Below, in pieces: positions 27,740-37,174 of a stretch of 64,000 nucleotides of DNA. The DNA lies in the NCBI RefSeq assembly GCF_000331305.1, contig NZ_KB217478.1, forward strand, positions 8,153,481 to 8,217,480, written 5' to 3'. Origin of the DNA: Calothrix sp. PCC 7103 (lineage in GTDB: Bacteria; Cyanobacteriota; Cyanobacteriia; Cyanobacteriales; Nostocaceae). The notes under the pieces were generated by a model. That model ran no database searches. It had not been told where the DNA came from and was given only the letters and a program-made list of their open reading frames with translations. Both the position numbers and the translations under genes were made by a program. The first letter of the stretch is position 1. Every line of letters begins with the position of its first letter.

Positions 27740-27904
27740 ATTAAAAATGCATTCACATGGCGCCAATATCTCAAAATTAATCCATACTCTAAGAGCAAGG
27801 CACCTATTTCACAAGTTTATATTATCTTTATATTTTGCATTTGTAGAAAAATTGGCGAAAATATTATTTAAATCATATAAAGTCTACAAAGAAAAGGAGT
27901 GTGA

Positions 27905-29653
27905 ATGTACAATTCTAATGTAGTACTGCCGATTTTTTTAGAACCTGCGTACCGTTTATTTAAGCTAATTAGTTACGGTAAATATACACAAACTTTTTTC
28001 GCTGTTAATGAAGAAGAATATCCTTTTATACCTTGCGTCATTCAAAAAATATTATTATCACAACCAAGAAACTTTGAACATAAGTTACAAATCTTACAAC
28101 AGTTAAGCAAGTCTTCTCAAATCCCTAAGTTAATAGATTACCACTGCGGCAAAGATTGTATCTATTTAATCTTTGAATATATTGAAGGTATAAATTTAAA
28201 TACGTTACTCGCAGAACAAGGGACTTTAAGCGAAAATAAAATTTGGCAAATACTGACAGATATTTTAACCACTTTAAAATTAGTACATAGTCATAAATTA
28301 ATTCATTGTGATATCAAACCAGAAAATATTATATCTAGGAATGGCAAGCAGGATTTTGTTTTAGTTGATTTTGCTGCTTCTCAGGTAGCTGCTGCTTATT
28401 ATCAAGCTAATAACATTATTACAGGTAGTCCAGAATATACGGCGCCAGAGCTTGCTTTATCTAAACCAATATTTAGCAGTGACCTTTACAGCTTGGGTGT
28501 TACTTGTATTTATTTACTAACCCAAGTACGGCCTTTTGATTTATATGATACCGCGAATAATCAATGGGCATGGCGCCATTATTTACAAACACCTATTAGT
28601 GTGTCGTTGGGTAATATTCTTGATAAACTTATTGACCAAGACATAAATCAGCGTCCTGCGTCAGCTGATGAAGTATTAATGATGATGGGTATGTCAGCAT
28701 ATACTACGCATGAACCAAAAAAACAGGCACCTGCGGAGCATAAAACTATACATTTGACTTCAGAAGTAAACGCAGTTGCAGTTTGTTTGGATAAAAATAT
28801 TATTGCGAGTACCCATAGTAACAAAGATGTATGTATATGGACTTTTAAAACACAACTTAAAACACAACTTAAAACACAACAATTATTACATACACTTCAC
28901 GGACATTCTAAACCAGTTACATCAGTAGCATTTAGTCCTGATGGTCAAATATTGGCAACAGGTAGCGATGATAAAACAATCAAATTATGGAATCAAGATT
29001 ATAAAGAAATTTATACCTTGGTAGGACATCAACACGTCGTCAAGTCATTAGCATTTCATCCAAATGGAGAGATATTGGCTAGTGGAAGTTGGGATAAAAC
29101 GATTAGACTTTGGGATGTCACTACAGGTAAAGAAGTTGCTTTGCTAACTGGACATAAGCTTCAAGTCAGTGCAGTCACATTTAGTAAAGATGGTACATAT
29201 TTAGCTAGTGCAAGCTTTGATAAAACAGTTCGCTTGTGGAAAAATGGCGCCGATTATTTATTATATTCACTATCTAATATATTATCGAGTCATACATGGG
29301 CGGTTACTGCCGTAGCATTTAGTTCAGACGAGAAAATTTTAGCTACAGGTAGCGACGATAACACCATTAAACTATGGAATGTAAGTACTGGTGAAGAATT
29401 CGCCACACTTACAGGGCATTCTTGGTCAATTACAACACTAGTATTTAGTTCTGATGGAACTTTGTTAATAAGCGCTAGTAAAGATAAAACAGTTAAGGTG
29501 TGGCAAGTTAGCAACCAAGAAGAAGTAACCACGCTTTCAAGTCATACAGATTCTGTTACAAGCGTTGCCATTGCTAACTCTGACACACAAATTATTGTCA
29601 GTAGTAGCAAGGATAAAACAATTAAAATTTGGGAATTAGATATTTCCCATTAG
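27905..29653 (+). CDS. Protein kinase-like domain fused to a seven-bladed WD40 propeller
   Basis: 582 aa with AAGGAG 8 bases upstream. Residues 1-270 form a Hanks-type kinase fold: IHCDIKPEN (134-141, Cys in place of the Arg of HRD), then VDFAAS at 154-159 (DFA for DFG), and SPEYTAPE. The glycine-rich loop is not recognisable. Residues 290-582 hold seven WD40 repeats ending in variants of DKTIKLW. A 12-base direct repeat at about 28850-28880 encodes TQLK repeats in the first blade. It may be a weak or pseudo-kinase scaffold. Ends 3 bases before a palindrome. Confidence 0.88.
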   Translation: MYNSNVVLPIFLEPAYRLFKLISYGKYTQTFFAVNEEEYPFIPCVIQKILLSQPRNFEHKLQILQQLSKSSQIPKLIDYHCGKDCIYLIFEYIEGINLNTLLAEQGTLSENKIWQILTDILTTLKLVHSHKLIHCDIKPENIISRNGKQDFVLVDFAASQVAAAYYQANNIITGSPEYTAPELALSKPIFSSDLYSLGVTCIYLLTQVRPFDLYDTANNQWAWRHYLQTPISVSLGNILDKLIDQDINQRPASADEVLMMMGMSAYTTHEPKKQAPAEHKTIHLTSEVNAVAVCLDKNIIASTHSNKDVCIWTFKTQLKTQLKTQQLLHTLHGHSKPVTSVAFSPDGQILATGSDDKTIKLWNQDYKEIYTLVGHQHVVKSLAFHPNGEILASGSWDKTIRLWDVTTGKEVALLTGHKLQVSAVTFSKDGTYLASASFDKTVRLWKNGADYLLYSLSNILSSHTWAVTAVAFSSDEKILATGSDDNTIKLWNVSTGEEFATLTGHSWSITTLVFSSDGTLLISASKDKTVKVWQVSNQEEVTTLSSHTDSVTSVAIANSDTQIIVSSSKDKTIKIWELDISH

Positions 29654-29655
29654 AT

Positions 29656-29683
29656 GTAGAGACCGTATTAATACGGTCTCTAC
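29656..29683. terminator. Perfect 28-bp palindrome GTAGAGACCGTATT ... AATACGGTCTCTAC
   Basis: Fourteen-base arms with no loop, between the convergent WD40-kinase and PSRP-3 genes. As RNA it would fold on either strand and could end both transcripts, although no T-run follows. GTAGAGAC ends are typical of dispersed cyanobacterial dyads. Confidence 0.6.
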
Positions 29684-29709
29684 AAACTGTTTTAGGAAAC
29701 GGCCTTATA

Positions 29710-30009
29710 TCAAGCGCTACCAGTGAAGGTGACTTCAGGAAATTTCAACTGAGCTTCACCCATAGGTCGATTTTTGCCTTCTTCTTGCCAGTAGTTAATT
29801 ACTTCTGTAGCTTTGTTGAGCAAATCGACTCTATCTACATCTGTAATCCAGTGTTTAGACTCTAGTTCTTTTTTTAGTTCTTCCCAGGCATCATTTCTGG
29901 GCCAAAAGAAGTACTTTGTCAAGGGACTCGTGCCTTTGCCCACAATTTGGTCAACTGCTAGGGCTACATTCTCATCTAACCAGAGAATCTTTAAGAGAAA
30001 TTTGGACAA
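29710..30009 (-). CDS. Probable 30S ribosomal protein PSRP-3 (Ycf65-like)
   Basis: 99 aa. The segments [40 protein letters not shown] and [10 protein letters not shown] are hallmark PSRP-3/Ycf65 residues. The protein is a small-subunit ribosomal component of cyanobacteria and plastids. Monocistronic; upstream 170 bases shared with the divergent HAD gene. Confidence 0.93.
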   Translation of the reverse strand: MSKFLLKILWLDENVALAVDQIVGKGTSPLTKYFFWPRNDAWEELKKELESKHWITDVDRVDLLNKATEVINYWQEEGKNRPMGEAQLKFPEVTFTGSA

Positions 30010-30179
30010 TCACACCTCCGGGACGCATCCGGGCGAACTTTACAATCAATCAGACAGACGATTGCCTATTTTAACTTAATAATCCACCACTTGAGCAAAT
30101 CATCATAAATAATTAGACTCGCGTAGCTAAAAAATTAAGATAAAGTAGTTCAGGAACTTTCCTTTGCTACTCACATTCC

Positions 30180-30974
30180 ATGACTGAACAATCCCCAGTA
30201 AACGCTATTATTGTTTTTGATATCGATGGCGTTATCCGCGATGTTGGTGGTTCCTACCGTCGTGCCTTAGCTGATACCGTCGATCATTTTACAGATTTTG
30301 CGTATCGTCCAACACCAGTAGATATTGATAAACTTAAATCGGAAGGCATTTGGAATAATGACTGGGAAGCTTCGCAAGAGTTTATCTTTCGACACTTTGA
30401 GGCTCAAGGAAAACACCGTAATCAAGTCCAATTAGACTATCAAGCGATAGTAGCATTTTTTCAATCACGTTACAGAGGTACAGACCCTAATAACTGGAAT
30501 GGCTATATTTGTGATGAGCCATTGTTATTGCATCCCACATATTTAGAACATTTAACCTCATCTGGTATTTTATGGGGATTTTTTAGCGGCGCCACTCGTG
30601 CTTCTGCAAATTATGTGTTAGAAAAACGCCTCGGTTTAAAAGCACCCGTTCTATTAGCAATGGAAGATGCACCAGGTAAACCAGACCCTAAAGGATTATT
30701 CGAGACAGTTAGGCGCCTGGAAGCAGGACAAAATAATACGAGTAATACCGTTATATATGTGGGTGACACGGTAGCTGATATGTATACCGTTATTAAAGCA
30801 AGAGAACTTGAACCACATCGCGAATTTATTGGTGTTGGTGTACTACCACCCCATGTTCAAAAAACACCCTCACGACGCGAAGCTTATGCAGAACTACTAA
30901 TAAATGCAGGCGCCGAAGTTGTTTTTTGCAACGTCCAAGATTTAACCCCAGCCCGCACAGCAGCTTTACTTTAA
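30180..30974 (+). CDS. HAD-superfamily IA hydrolase (TIGR01548-type)
   Basis: 264 aa. Motif I VFDIDGVIRDVGGSYRRAL carries the nucleophilic Asp and general acid Asp; motif II FFSGATRAS, motif III Lys around PGKPDPKGL, motif IV IYVGDTVADM. The IA-type cap lies between. Cyanobacterial members of this group are uncharacterised phosphatases. Divergent from PSRP-3. Confidence 0.85.
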   Translation: MTEQSPVNAIIVFDIDGVIRDVGGSYRRALADTVDHFTDFAYRPTPVDIDKLKSEGIWNNDWEASQEFIFRHFEAQGKHRNQVQLDYQAIVAFFQSRYRGTDPNNWNGYICDEPLLLHPTYLEHLTSSGILWGFFSGATRASANYVLEKRLGLKAPVLLAMEDAPGKPDPKGLFETVRRLEAGQNNTSNTVIYVGDTVADMYTVIKARELEPHREFIGVGVLPPHVQKTPSRREAYAELLINAGAEVVFCNVQDLTPARTAALL

Positions 30975-30987
30975 AGGTAGAGAGTAA

Positions 30988-31004
30988 GGTGGGCACTGCC
31001 CACC
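30988..31004. repeat. Short dyad GGTGGGCACTGCCCACC
   Basis: 8-bp perfect stem, one-base loop, 14 bases after the HAD gene stop; another short intergenic dyad, possibly aiding termination between the convergent genes. Confidence 0.55.
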
Positions 31005-31034
31005 CTACAATTTAACTACAATTAAATACTTGAA

Positions 31035-31427
31035 CTATACTAAACAAACACTATTTTCTCTACGGAAGTAAGAACTTGATTTAAAACCCATAATTTTACA
31101 AGAGTCAGCACACTGACGGCAAATATTTGCACAGTGTTGAAGTTTTGCGTCATTGCCCATAGCTTCACAAGCAATAGTAGTACTAATGCACATCTCAGCA
31201 CACAGTTGGCAGGTGCGACCCATAAATTCTGAACCATCTACAATCAAATTGACGCACATCATACACATCTCAGCGCAGTCACGCATCATACACATTAAGC
31301 TCATATTGATCGACTTACTGTCAAGCGATTTGCAATAGTTGAGAGTTTCAATACAAGTGTCTTGGCATTCAATACATACCTGTTTACAAGCTTCGATTTC
31401 GTAAAGTACGTTCTCTGTAATCATCAT
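31035..31427 (-). CDS. Cysteine-rich four-helix-bundle copper-binding protein (DUF326)
   Basis: 130 aa from the ATG at 31427, with AGGGA upstream; earlier in-frame codons are unlikely. The protein is full of CxxC/CxxxC units in helices (ACKQVCIECQDTCIETLNYC, CMMRDCAEMCMMC, CQLCAEMC, CANICRQCADSC), the DUF326/copper-storage-type pattern. It probably binds Cu(I) or a similar soft metal in the cytoplasm. A paralogue lies at 39263-39628; between them sit sulfur transport and cysteine genes. Confidence 0.88.
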   Translation of the reverse strand: MMITENVLYEIEACKQVCIECQDTCIETLNYCKSLDSKSINMSLMCMMRDCAEMCMMCVNLIVDGSEFMGRTCQLCAEMCISTTIACEAMGNDAKLQHCANICRQCADSCKIMGFKSSSYFRRENSVCLV

Positions 31428-31794
31428 GGTTTTATTCCCTGCACAAAACAAACTATTCGTTGAATGGCTCATAATAAGTACGTTAAAACGTTGTATTTGA
31501 GAAATCAATAGGTCTTAAGGTTGCCAAATTTATAAATTTATAAACCCTACTTGATAAGTGGGGATTTGGCAAGTCTATAAAAATTGTAAAGAAGTTGTAT
31601 ATATCGTATATTCTAAGGTGACAGCCCTCGTAAATAAACGATTATTGATTGTTGCTGTGATTATAAAATTATTAAATTTACCTCATTCGAGAATGTAAAT
31701 GAGTATTTAGACTTATTGACATATTTCTTAATATTAAGAAGCTACGGTTGCTAACTTTAGATTATTGTCATGAAATCTTGATATTTGCCTGATT

Positions 31795-31986
31795 ATGCAT
31801 AATAAGAAGACTTTTAACAAAACAATTAGAATAATTTTGACTTTGGCGTTAGTAGGTATAATTTTTTTCCCCTTTGCTTTTGTTCAAGCTGGGGAGCGGG
31901 GAGTACTAATGTATTTTGGGCGAGTTGAAGATAAGATTGTTAATGGTGGTGATTTGAAGTTTGATTTTAGTCAGTTTATGAAGTAG
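31795..31986 (+). pseudogene. N-terminal fragment of a prohibitin/SPFH protein
   Basis: 63 aa: a membrane helix (IRIILTLALVGIIFFPFAFV) followed by AGERGVLMYFGRVEDKIVNG, the start of a prohibitin domain, then premature loss of homology and a stop. A full-length prohibitin is 281 aa (compare 56933-57778). The remaining 3' part is absent downstream, so this is a truncated copy. Upstream 367 bases hold nothing I recognise. Confidence 0.75.
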
Positions 31987-32049
31987 CACACGAGCAGGGG
32001 AGCAGGTATAGAAAACCCGCTCCACAAGAGAAAATGTTCCCCACAGGAT

Positions 32050-32553
32050 TTAAGGGGCTATTATTAGGCTGTATGTTAAGGCGCCTAAAACGAGTAAAGA
32101 TATAAAGAAGTAAGTAAAGTCTCGTAATTTTAGGAAGGTGAATAGAGAAATTATTACTCGGATAACTGGTATTGATACTAGTACTAGTAAGCCAAGTTGA
32201 ATTACAGCATCGCTGTAACCATCTGATACTGCTTTTACTATACCTATTGGGGAACGTAATCTTTCTGGCTCTCCGTAAAAGAAGCGATATGTAATAGGTT
32301 CAGAGCCGTAATTTACCAAATAAATGATTCCGCCAAATAATACTACTGCACTGGCTAGTAGAACACCATATTTTAGTAAGTTACTCAGCAAAGCTTCTAA
32401 TTTTTGCTCGCTTTCTGGTTTCTCAATTTTAATGGTTTGATGTTTTTGTAATGCAGCGATGTCACTGTCTTGTTCTTCTGGTTGTAGCTGTAGTGTACCT
32501 ATTTCTTCTGATGTTGACGAAAACCAGCTAGTATTTAAATCTAAGTTATCCAT
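32050..32553 (-). CDS. DUF1634 domain membrane protein
   Basis: 167 aa with a long acidic N-terminal tail and three membrane helices (about residues 62-82, 112-136, 142-163); the DUF1634 core includes LLSNLLKYGVLLASAVVLFG and RSPIGIVKAVSDGYSDAVIQLGLL in pieces. The start is 3 bases from the stop of the TauE/SafE gene, so translation is coupled. DUF1634 proteins habitually accompany TauE/SafE exporters and may be a subunit. Confidence 0.9.
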   Translation of the reverse strand: MDNLDLNTSWFSSTSEEIGTLQLQPEEQDSDIAALQKHQTIKIEKPESEQKLEALLSNLLKYGVLLASAVVLFGGIIYLVNYGSEPITYRFFYGEPERLRSPIGIVKAVSDGYSDAVIQLGLLVLVSIPVIRVIISLFTFLKLRDFTYFFISLLVLGALTYSLIIAP

Positions 32554-32556
32554 TTT

Positions 32557-33390
32557 TTAAACCCCAACCAGACTGTTGTATACCATTTTTAAAGCCATTG
32601 CTACCAATACAAAGCTAAAGACTATTCTTAGAACTTGAGTCTTTGTACCTACTAATACTCTGGCACCTAAAAAAGCACCAGGTAAAACACCCAACATTAC
32701 TGGCATTGATAATCCTGGGTCTATATATCCGCGCGCTAGGTAAACTCCCGCAGATGCTGCTGCGGTTACACCTATCATAAAATTACTTGTAGTTGTTGAT
32801 ACTTTGAACGGAATACGCATTACTTGATCCATTGCCAATACTTTGAACGCACCCGAACCAATACCAAGTAAACCAGAAATTATACCTGCAACAAACATTA
32901 CGCTAAAGCCACCCGTAACGGAGTTGACTTGATAGCACATTAGTCCTGAAGCTGTTGGGTAAGTTCCGTTAAGTTGTAAATATTCTGCGACTGGGTTAGA
33001 TAAATCGTTTTCTGGATTTTCGAGTTTGGGTTGCTGTGAAAGATAAGCAGAGTAAAGTAAAACAACTGCTAATACAATAGTTAATGCTTTTACAGAGACA
33101 AAAGTAGCTATTAAAGCTCCTAATATGGCGCCAAACGTTGTGGCTACTTCCAGAAACATTCCTAATTTTAAATTAGTGTAGCCTTTTTTGATATATGTAG
33201 ATGCGGCGCCTAATGATGTTGCTATAACTGACACGAGTGAGGCGCCGACAGCATAGCGAATATCAACTCCGAATACTGATGTTAATAACGGAACAATTAC
33301 AACTCCACCACCTAGTCCTGTTAAGGCGCCTATCAAACCAGCAGTAAATGAACCAACCCAAACCAACAAAGAAAATTCCAGAATATTCAA
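32557..33390 (-). CDS. TauE/SafE family sulfite exporter-like permease
   Basis: 277 aa, about eight membrane helices. N-terminal AGLIGALTGLGGGVVIVPLL and the second-half GIISGLLGIGSGAFKVLAM are the paired TauE/SafE repeats. The family moves sulfite, organosulfonates or related anions. Four GGCGCC sites fall within the gene. First gene of a two-gene operon with DUF1634. Direction and substrate not determined by sequence. Confidence 0.9.
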   Translation of the reverse strand: MNILEFSLLVWVGSFTAGLIGALTGLGGGVVIVPLLTSVFGVDIRYAVGASLVSVIATSLGAASTYIKKGYTNLKLGMFLEVATTFGAILGALIATFVSVKALTIVLAVVLLYSAYLSQQPKLENPENDLSNPVAEYLQLNGTYPTASGLMCYQVNSVTGGFSVMFVAGIISGLLGIGSGAFKVLAMDQVMRIPFKVSTTTSNFMIGVTAAASAGVYLARGYIDPGLSMPVMLGVLPGAFLGARVLVGTKTQVLRIVFSFVLVAMALKMVYNSLVGV

Positions 33391-33480
33391 GTTTTCCCCC
33401 TTGATAATTAAATTTTATCTAAATATAAAATCTTGGAAGTTTTACTAATATCAGCGTCGAAAGATTCAATTTTATAATAT

Positions 33481-33565
33481 GCATAGAAACCGGGTTTCTA
33501 TGCATTCATTGTCGCAGACAAATCGTCATTTATATTACAATATCTCAATCAAGAACCCGGTTTCT
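33481..33565. repeat. Two copies of the GAAACC-GGGTTTC dyad
   Basis: The first copy is extended to a longer near-perfect dyad (ATGCATAGAAACC / GGTTTCTATGCAT, about 33479-33505); the second, AAGAACCCGGTTTCT, is at 33551-33565. Both are in the 392-bp gap between two minus-strand genes, otherwise without recognisable content except a terminator. Confidence 0.7.
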
Positions 33566-33653
33566 AATATATTTATTTGATAATTTAACACTTTTGCTAT
33601 TTAGCAAAACGTCTGATAATAACATATTTTACATCAACCGCCTTAAAATTTGT

Positions 33654-33700
33654 TAAAAAATGACAGAAACCAAGTTACCTTCGTAAGTATGGCTTCTGTC
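33654..33700 (-). terminator. Terminator of the 33783-34418 gene
   Basis: On the minus strand, GACAGAAGCC and GGTTTCTGTC form a stem followed by ATTTTTTAAC. It lies about 80 bases after the stop of the exported hypothetical protein gene. Confidence 0.65.
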
Positions 33701-33782
33701 ACAGCCATGATGATAATCCTTCAGTCAAACCTAGAAACGCTCGTTTATAGCTCTAACGAAGGAAACTTATAAAACAGGTGCA

Positions 33783-34418
33783 TTAATCATCAATTGGGGC
33801 ATTTGGAACTTGTGTACTAATGTCTGAGATCGATAAGTTAGGAATTGACCAACTGTTCTCAATTGCCTGATCCCCTGCTTTAAATACTTTTGCTGGGCTA
33901 ACATTTAATTCGTATGCTCCAGTTTGAGGATTCGTGGATATAACTAACTGTGTCCCTGGTATGATTTTTATTGCTTCTGGTTCTGTTAATTCATCAATCC
34001 CCAAACTTGTTGCATTCGCTAGTTTGGCGCCGCTTGGTAGATAAACACCATCACAACTCCAATTATCATCTGTATATTTGCCGTTTCCTAAATAGAAGAG
34101 AGTAGGTGCTTTTTTACCTTTGTGAGCATATATTGCTAAGGTGTTGCCTGTTTCATTTCTACACTCAGCGGGATGTGATGCTGTTTCAAGAATGTATTTT
34201 TGTAACTGCAATTGACCTATTTTTTGCTCAATTTCTGCGGGTGTGTATTCTGAATTTTCTTGAGGCGCCGTTTTTGCTTGTAGTAACTTATTTAGAGATT
34301 CTGTTACTTTAGTATATTCAGGAGTTTGAGTTAATTTTGTTTTGCTAGCCCAAGATGGTTGAGCAAATAGAAAATTTATCAAAATGAGCAAAATTATCAA
34401 AACACTTTTTAATTTCAT
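33783..34418 (-). CDS. Exported hypothetical protein
   Basis: 211 aa with a clear signal peptide (LIILLILINFLFAQPSWA, cleavage likely near residue 24). The mature part has a short helical region, then a beta-rich part with two Cys (AECRNE, WSCDGV) that may form a disulfide in the periplasm. No family recognised. Located within the sulfur/metal region but with its own terminator, so the functional link is uncertain. Confidence 0.65.
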   Translation of the reverse strand: MKLKSVLIILLILINFLFAQPSWASKTKLTQTPEYTKVTESLNKLLQAKTAPQENSEYTPAEIEQKIGQLQLQKYILETASHPAECRNETGNTLAIYAHKGKKAPTLFYLGNGKYTDDNWSCDGVYLPSGAKLANATSLGIDELTEPEAIKIIPGTQLVISTNPQTGAYELNVSPAKVFKAGDQAIENSWSIPNLSISDISTQVPNAPIDD

Positions 34419-34493
34419 AGATTTCCCCTTAAAACTCTAAAAATTGATATCTTCTGATGAATTTAGGTAGCTCTGATTATAGTAGTATGAATA

Positions 34494-35192
34494 TTAATTT
34501 TCCTCTATCTCTGGTGTTGATGTTTTTCTGACGATTCCCATTAAACAAATACTACTTGCCAGCAGAGCCAGTGGTGATAAAGCCTGACTTTCTAAAATAA
34601 TATATACACCTAGCCCAACTAATACAAACGGCACAAGATGACTACCATAGTTAGTAAGAATATTGCCAATAAATGCCTGCTTGGTCATTATGTAGCTGGC
34701 GTAGCACCAAACTCCTACTAATGCAAAGAATACAGCTAAAATTACTGGAAGTGCATTTAATTCACTATTTGCAAATAACGGAACATAAATACTTATATTA
34801 TCACTGCCATTCGCAACAGTAATTGCTGCAACGCTATAAACTTGGGGAGAAAGAATACTACTCAAAAAAGATGATTGAGATTCTTCTGAGTTGTTATTTT
34901 CTTCCTCTGAATCATTATTTTGTTTATTTAACCATTGATTTAAACCAATTGCAATTGGCGCCAGTCCTAATAGTCCAATCCAACGGTCAGGTAAAATTAA
35001 TCCACCAAAAAAGCCTGGAATACTCACAAGAACTAAGAGCGTGAATCCTAAATATTGACCGATAACAATGTGCCCACGACGAAAAGTAGAATTTACCTGT
35101 GAAAAAAACAATGTTAAAATCACTAAATCATCGAGATTTGTTGCGGTAAATGCTGTGAATCCTGTAACAAATGATGCAGTTAATTCTTCCAT
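34494..35192 (-). CDS. CadD-like cadmium-resistance-type transporter
   Basis: 232 aa, about six membrane helices. The start FTAFTATNLDDLVILTLFF, with the conserved NLDD, and GQYLGFTLLVLVS are characteristic of the CadD/LysE-superfamily exporters; a second-half VANGSDNISIYVP motif is also present. Members export cadmium or other cations; in a cysteine/sulfate context it might also concern thiol homeostasis (inference). Acidic Asn/Glu-rich loop at about 95-105. Confidence 0.8.
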   Translation of the reverse strand: MEELTASFVTGFTAFTATNLDDLVILTLFFSQVNSTFRRGHIVIGQYLGFTLLVLVSIPGFFGGLILPDRWIGLLGLAPIAIGLNQWLNKQNNDSEEENNNSEESQSSFLSSILSPQVYSVAAITVANGSDNISIYVPLFANSELNALPVILAVFFALVGVWCYASYIMTKQAFIGNILTNYGSHLVPFVLVGLGVYIILESQALSPLALLASSICLMGIVRKTSTPEIEEN

Positions 35193-35208
35193 ATTATTTT
35201 TAGCTATA

Positions 35209-35310
35209 GGTTGGGTGGAGGCTTTGCGTTCACGTACTGTCCCGCAGGGAAACCCAACATCAAAAACATAGACAATTTGTTGGGTTCCGTCCCTCCACCC
35301 AACCTACAAA
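35209..35310. repeat. Dispersed repeat GGTTGGGT ... ACCCAACC
   Basis: GGTTGGGTGGAGGCTTTGCG, CACGTACTGTCCCGCAGGGA and AACCCAACA at 35209-35258, followed by a second GTTGGGT...ACCCAACC dyad up to 35308. A reverse-oriented near-identical copy (only a few differences) is at 42166-42216. Non-coding, between cadD-like and lysR genes. Confidence 0.75.
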
Positions 35311-35528
35311 CTACAAACTACGGTACAATCTGAATTTAAAGAATTAATACGGCAAGTCAATCGACAAGCTTGAAATTATCTTGTGTATCGAGCGACTCGT
35401 GTACCAGCCCGACTTTTTGGCTATGGTTTAAATTTATCTCTCAAGAGTTTTAGAAGCAAATACTCTTTTTTTTTAAATCAATAAGCAGAAGTTATTGAAT
35501 GAAGTTATTAAATAGTGGGAATGCGTAA

Positions 35529-36452
35529 ATGGCAGGAATGACACTAGACCAACTGCGAATCTTTTTAGCAGTCGCGGAACATTTGCATTTTACTCGTGCA
35601 GCAGAAGCGCTCTACGTTACACAACCTGCGGTGAGTGCAGCAATCCAAAGTTTAGAAGAGGCATATGCTGTCAAACTGTTTCATCGAATTGGGCGCCATA
35701 TAGAAATTACTGAAGCTGGAGAACTGCTACAGGTAGAAGCGCGCAAAATTTTAGACCAAGTAAATTTGACTGAGCGCGGTTTACGCGAATTGAACGGGTT
35801 ACAGCGAGGTGAACTTAAACTCGGAGCAAGTCTAACGATAGGTAATTACTGGCTACCTGAGAAAATTAGTTTGTTCCAGAGTATATATCCGGGAATCTCA
35901 ATTAAATGCATTTTGAATAATGCAGATACAATCAGCGCTGGTACTGCTCAAGGAGAGTTTGACTTGGGTTTAGTCGAAGGAGAAGTGCAACCGCAACATA
36001 AAAGCGCTTTAGAACAAGAAACTATCGGAACTGACAAACTACTTATTGTCGTTGGCAGACTACATCCTTGGTTTGAACATCCTGAAGTAAGTCTTCGAGA
36101 AATAACTCATACAGGTTGGATAATGCGCGAACCTGGTTCCGGAACTCAGCAATGGTTTGAATACGCACTCGTCAACTGGGGTATTGATTTTTTACAACTG
36201 AATATAATATCCGTTCTCAATAGTGGCGAAATGGTGAAAGCTGTTGTCGAAAGCGGTGTAGGCGCCGGAGCTATTTCTGAGCTAATGGTGAAAAAAGAAC
36301 TCAAGTTAGATACACTCCGTGCGGTTAGTATAATTGATAATCGCGATGGTCAATCTAAAGGCGCCGAAATTGTTCGACCTTTCCTAATGCTCAAGCATCG
36401 TCAGCGCTTTCAAAGTAAACTTTGTAAAGCATTTGAAAAAATTCTCGCTTAA
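35529..36452 (+). CDS. LysR family transcriptional regulator
   Basis: 307 aa. N-terminal winged helix (MTLDQLRIFLAVAEHLHFTR, AAEALYVTQPAVSAAIQSLE) and a periplasmic-binding-like effector domain (LKLGASLTIGNYWLPEKI, EPGSGTQQWFE). The effector part resembles the CysB-adjacent/YwfK-like regulators. It is divergent from cadD-like and upstream of a membrane protein, TauE and cysK, so it may control sulfur genes; the effector is unknown. The plus-strand 336-bp upstream region contains the GTTGGGT repeat and, nearer the gene, only AT-rich sequence. Confidence 0.88.
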   Translation: MAGMTLDQLRIFLAVAEHLHFTRAAEALYVTQPAVSAAIQSLEEAYAVKLFHRIGRHIEITEAGELLQVEARKILDQVNLTERGLRELNGLQRGELKLGASLTIGNYWLPEKISLFQSIYPGISIKCILNNADTISAGTAQGEFDLGLVEGEVQPQHKSALEQETIGTDKLLIVVGRLHPWFEHPEVSLREITHTGWIMREPGSGTQQWFEYALVNWGIDFLQLNIISVLNSGEMVKAVVESGVGAGAISELMVKKELKLDTLRAVSIIDNRDGQSKGAEIVRPFLMLKHRQRFQSKLCKAFEKILA

Positions 36453-36703
36453 CCACAAGTTTCTATATCTAAAAGGTTATGCCTGTATAAAATATTACTA
36501 ATATAATTTAATGAGCTTAATTATATTGGTATTCTCTGATGCTTATATAGCCCAGTATAATTTCATAAAATGTATTCAAATACACTAGCAAAAAATAAGT
36601 TATATCTAATACAACATGTTGTCTATCGTTTTTGTGTATTTACGAATAGATTTTTTTTTCGATTTGTATTAAAGTACGGTAAGACAATCGGAAATACGTA
36701 TAT

Positions 36704-37162
36704 ATGAAGAACACTCAAGGCACAAACAGCGATTTCAGCCTGGACAAAGACATAGCACAAACAGCCGTACTAGAAGCTCAAGATAACAGTACTAGCATTA
36801 CCGCCATTTTGAAAAAGATTAGAGGCGGTTTTTTTCTGGTTATAGGGTACTTGCTTTCACCGTTGTCGTGGTGGAACGACTTATTTTTCAATATGCCGGT
36901 TGCTTACGCTTTTGGATATTTGTGTAGTTTATTCGATGCTAGATTGCTAGTGCCTTGTTCGATAGTAGGATATTGGATTTCCAACATTTTGGGAATTGTG
37001 TTAATGCAAGCAGGGGTTATGGATGTATTTCAGAACCAACCTACTGAGCGCAATTTCAAAAAAGAGTTATTAACAGGTTTAGCTTCGTCAACTGTTTACA
37101 CACTAATCATTGGCGCGCTATTTTATTTCAAGATTCTTGACGTACCCAATTTATTTCCGTAA
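36704..37162 (+). CDS. Hypothetical membrane protein linked to TauE
   Basis: 152 aa with a polar N-terminus (about 40 residues) and three or four hydrophobic helices (FFLVIGYLLSPLSWW, MPVAYAFGYLCSLF, VPCSIVGYWISNILGIVLMQ, SSTVYTLIIGALFYF). Family not recognised. It ends 12 bases before a TauE/SafE gene and is probably a partner, analogous to the DUF1634-TauE pair at 32-33 kb. Confidence 0.65.
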   Translation: MKNTQGTNSDFSLDKDIAQTAVLEAQDNSTSITAILKKIRGGFFLVIGYLLSPLSWWNDLFFNMPVAYAFGYLCSLFDARLLVPCSIVGYWISNILGIVLMQAGVMDVFQNQPTERNFKKELLTGLASSTVYTLIIGALFYFKILDVPNLFP

Positions 37163-37174
37163 GCCCCAATAAAA

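Noticed and set aside
28848-28880. Three 12-base direct repeats considered as a microsatellite outside genes
   Set aside because: They are in frame inside the WD40 kinase gene and encode TQLK units, so they are reported as part of that gene.
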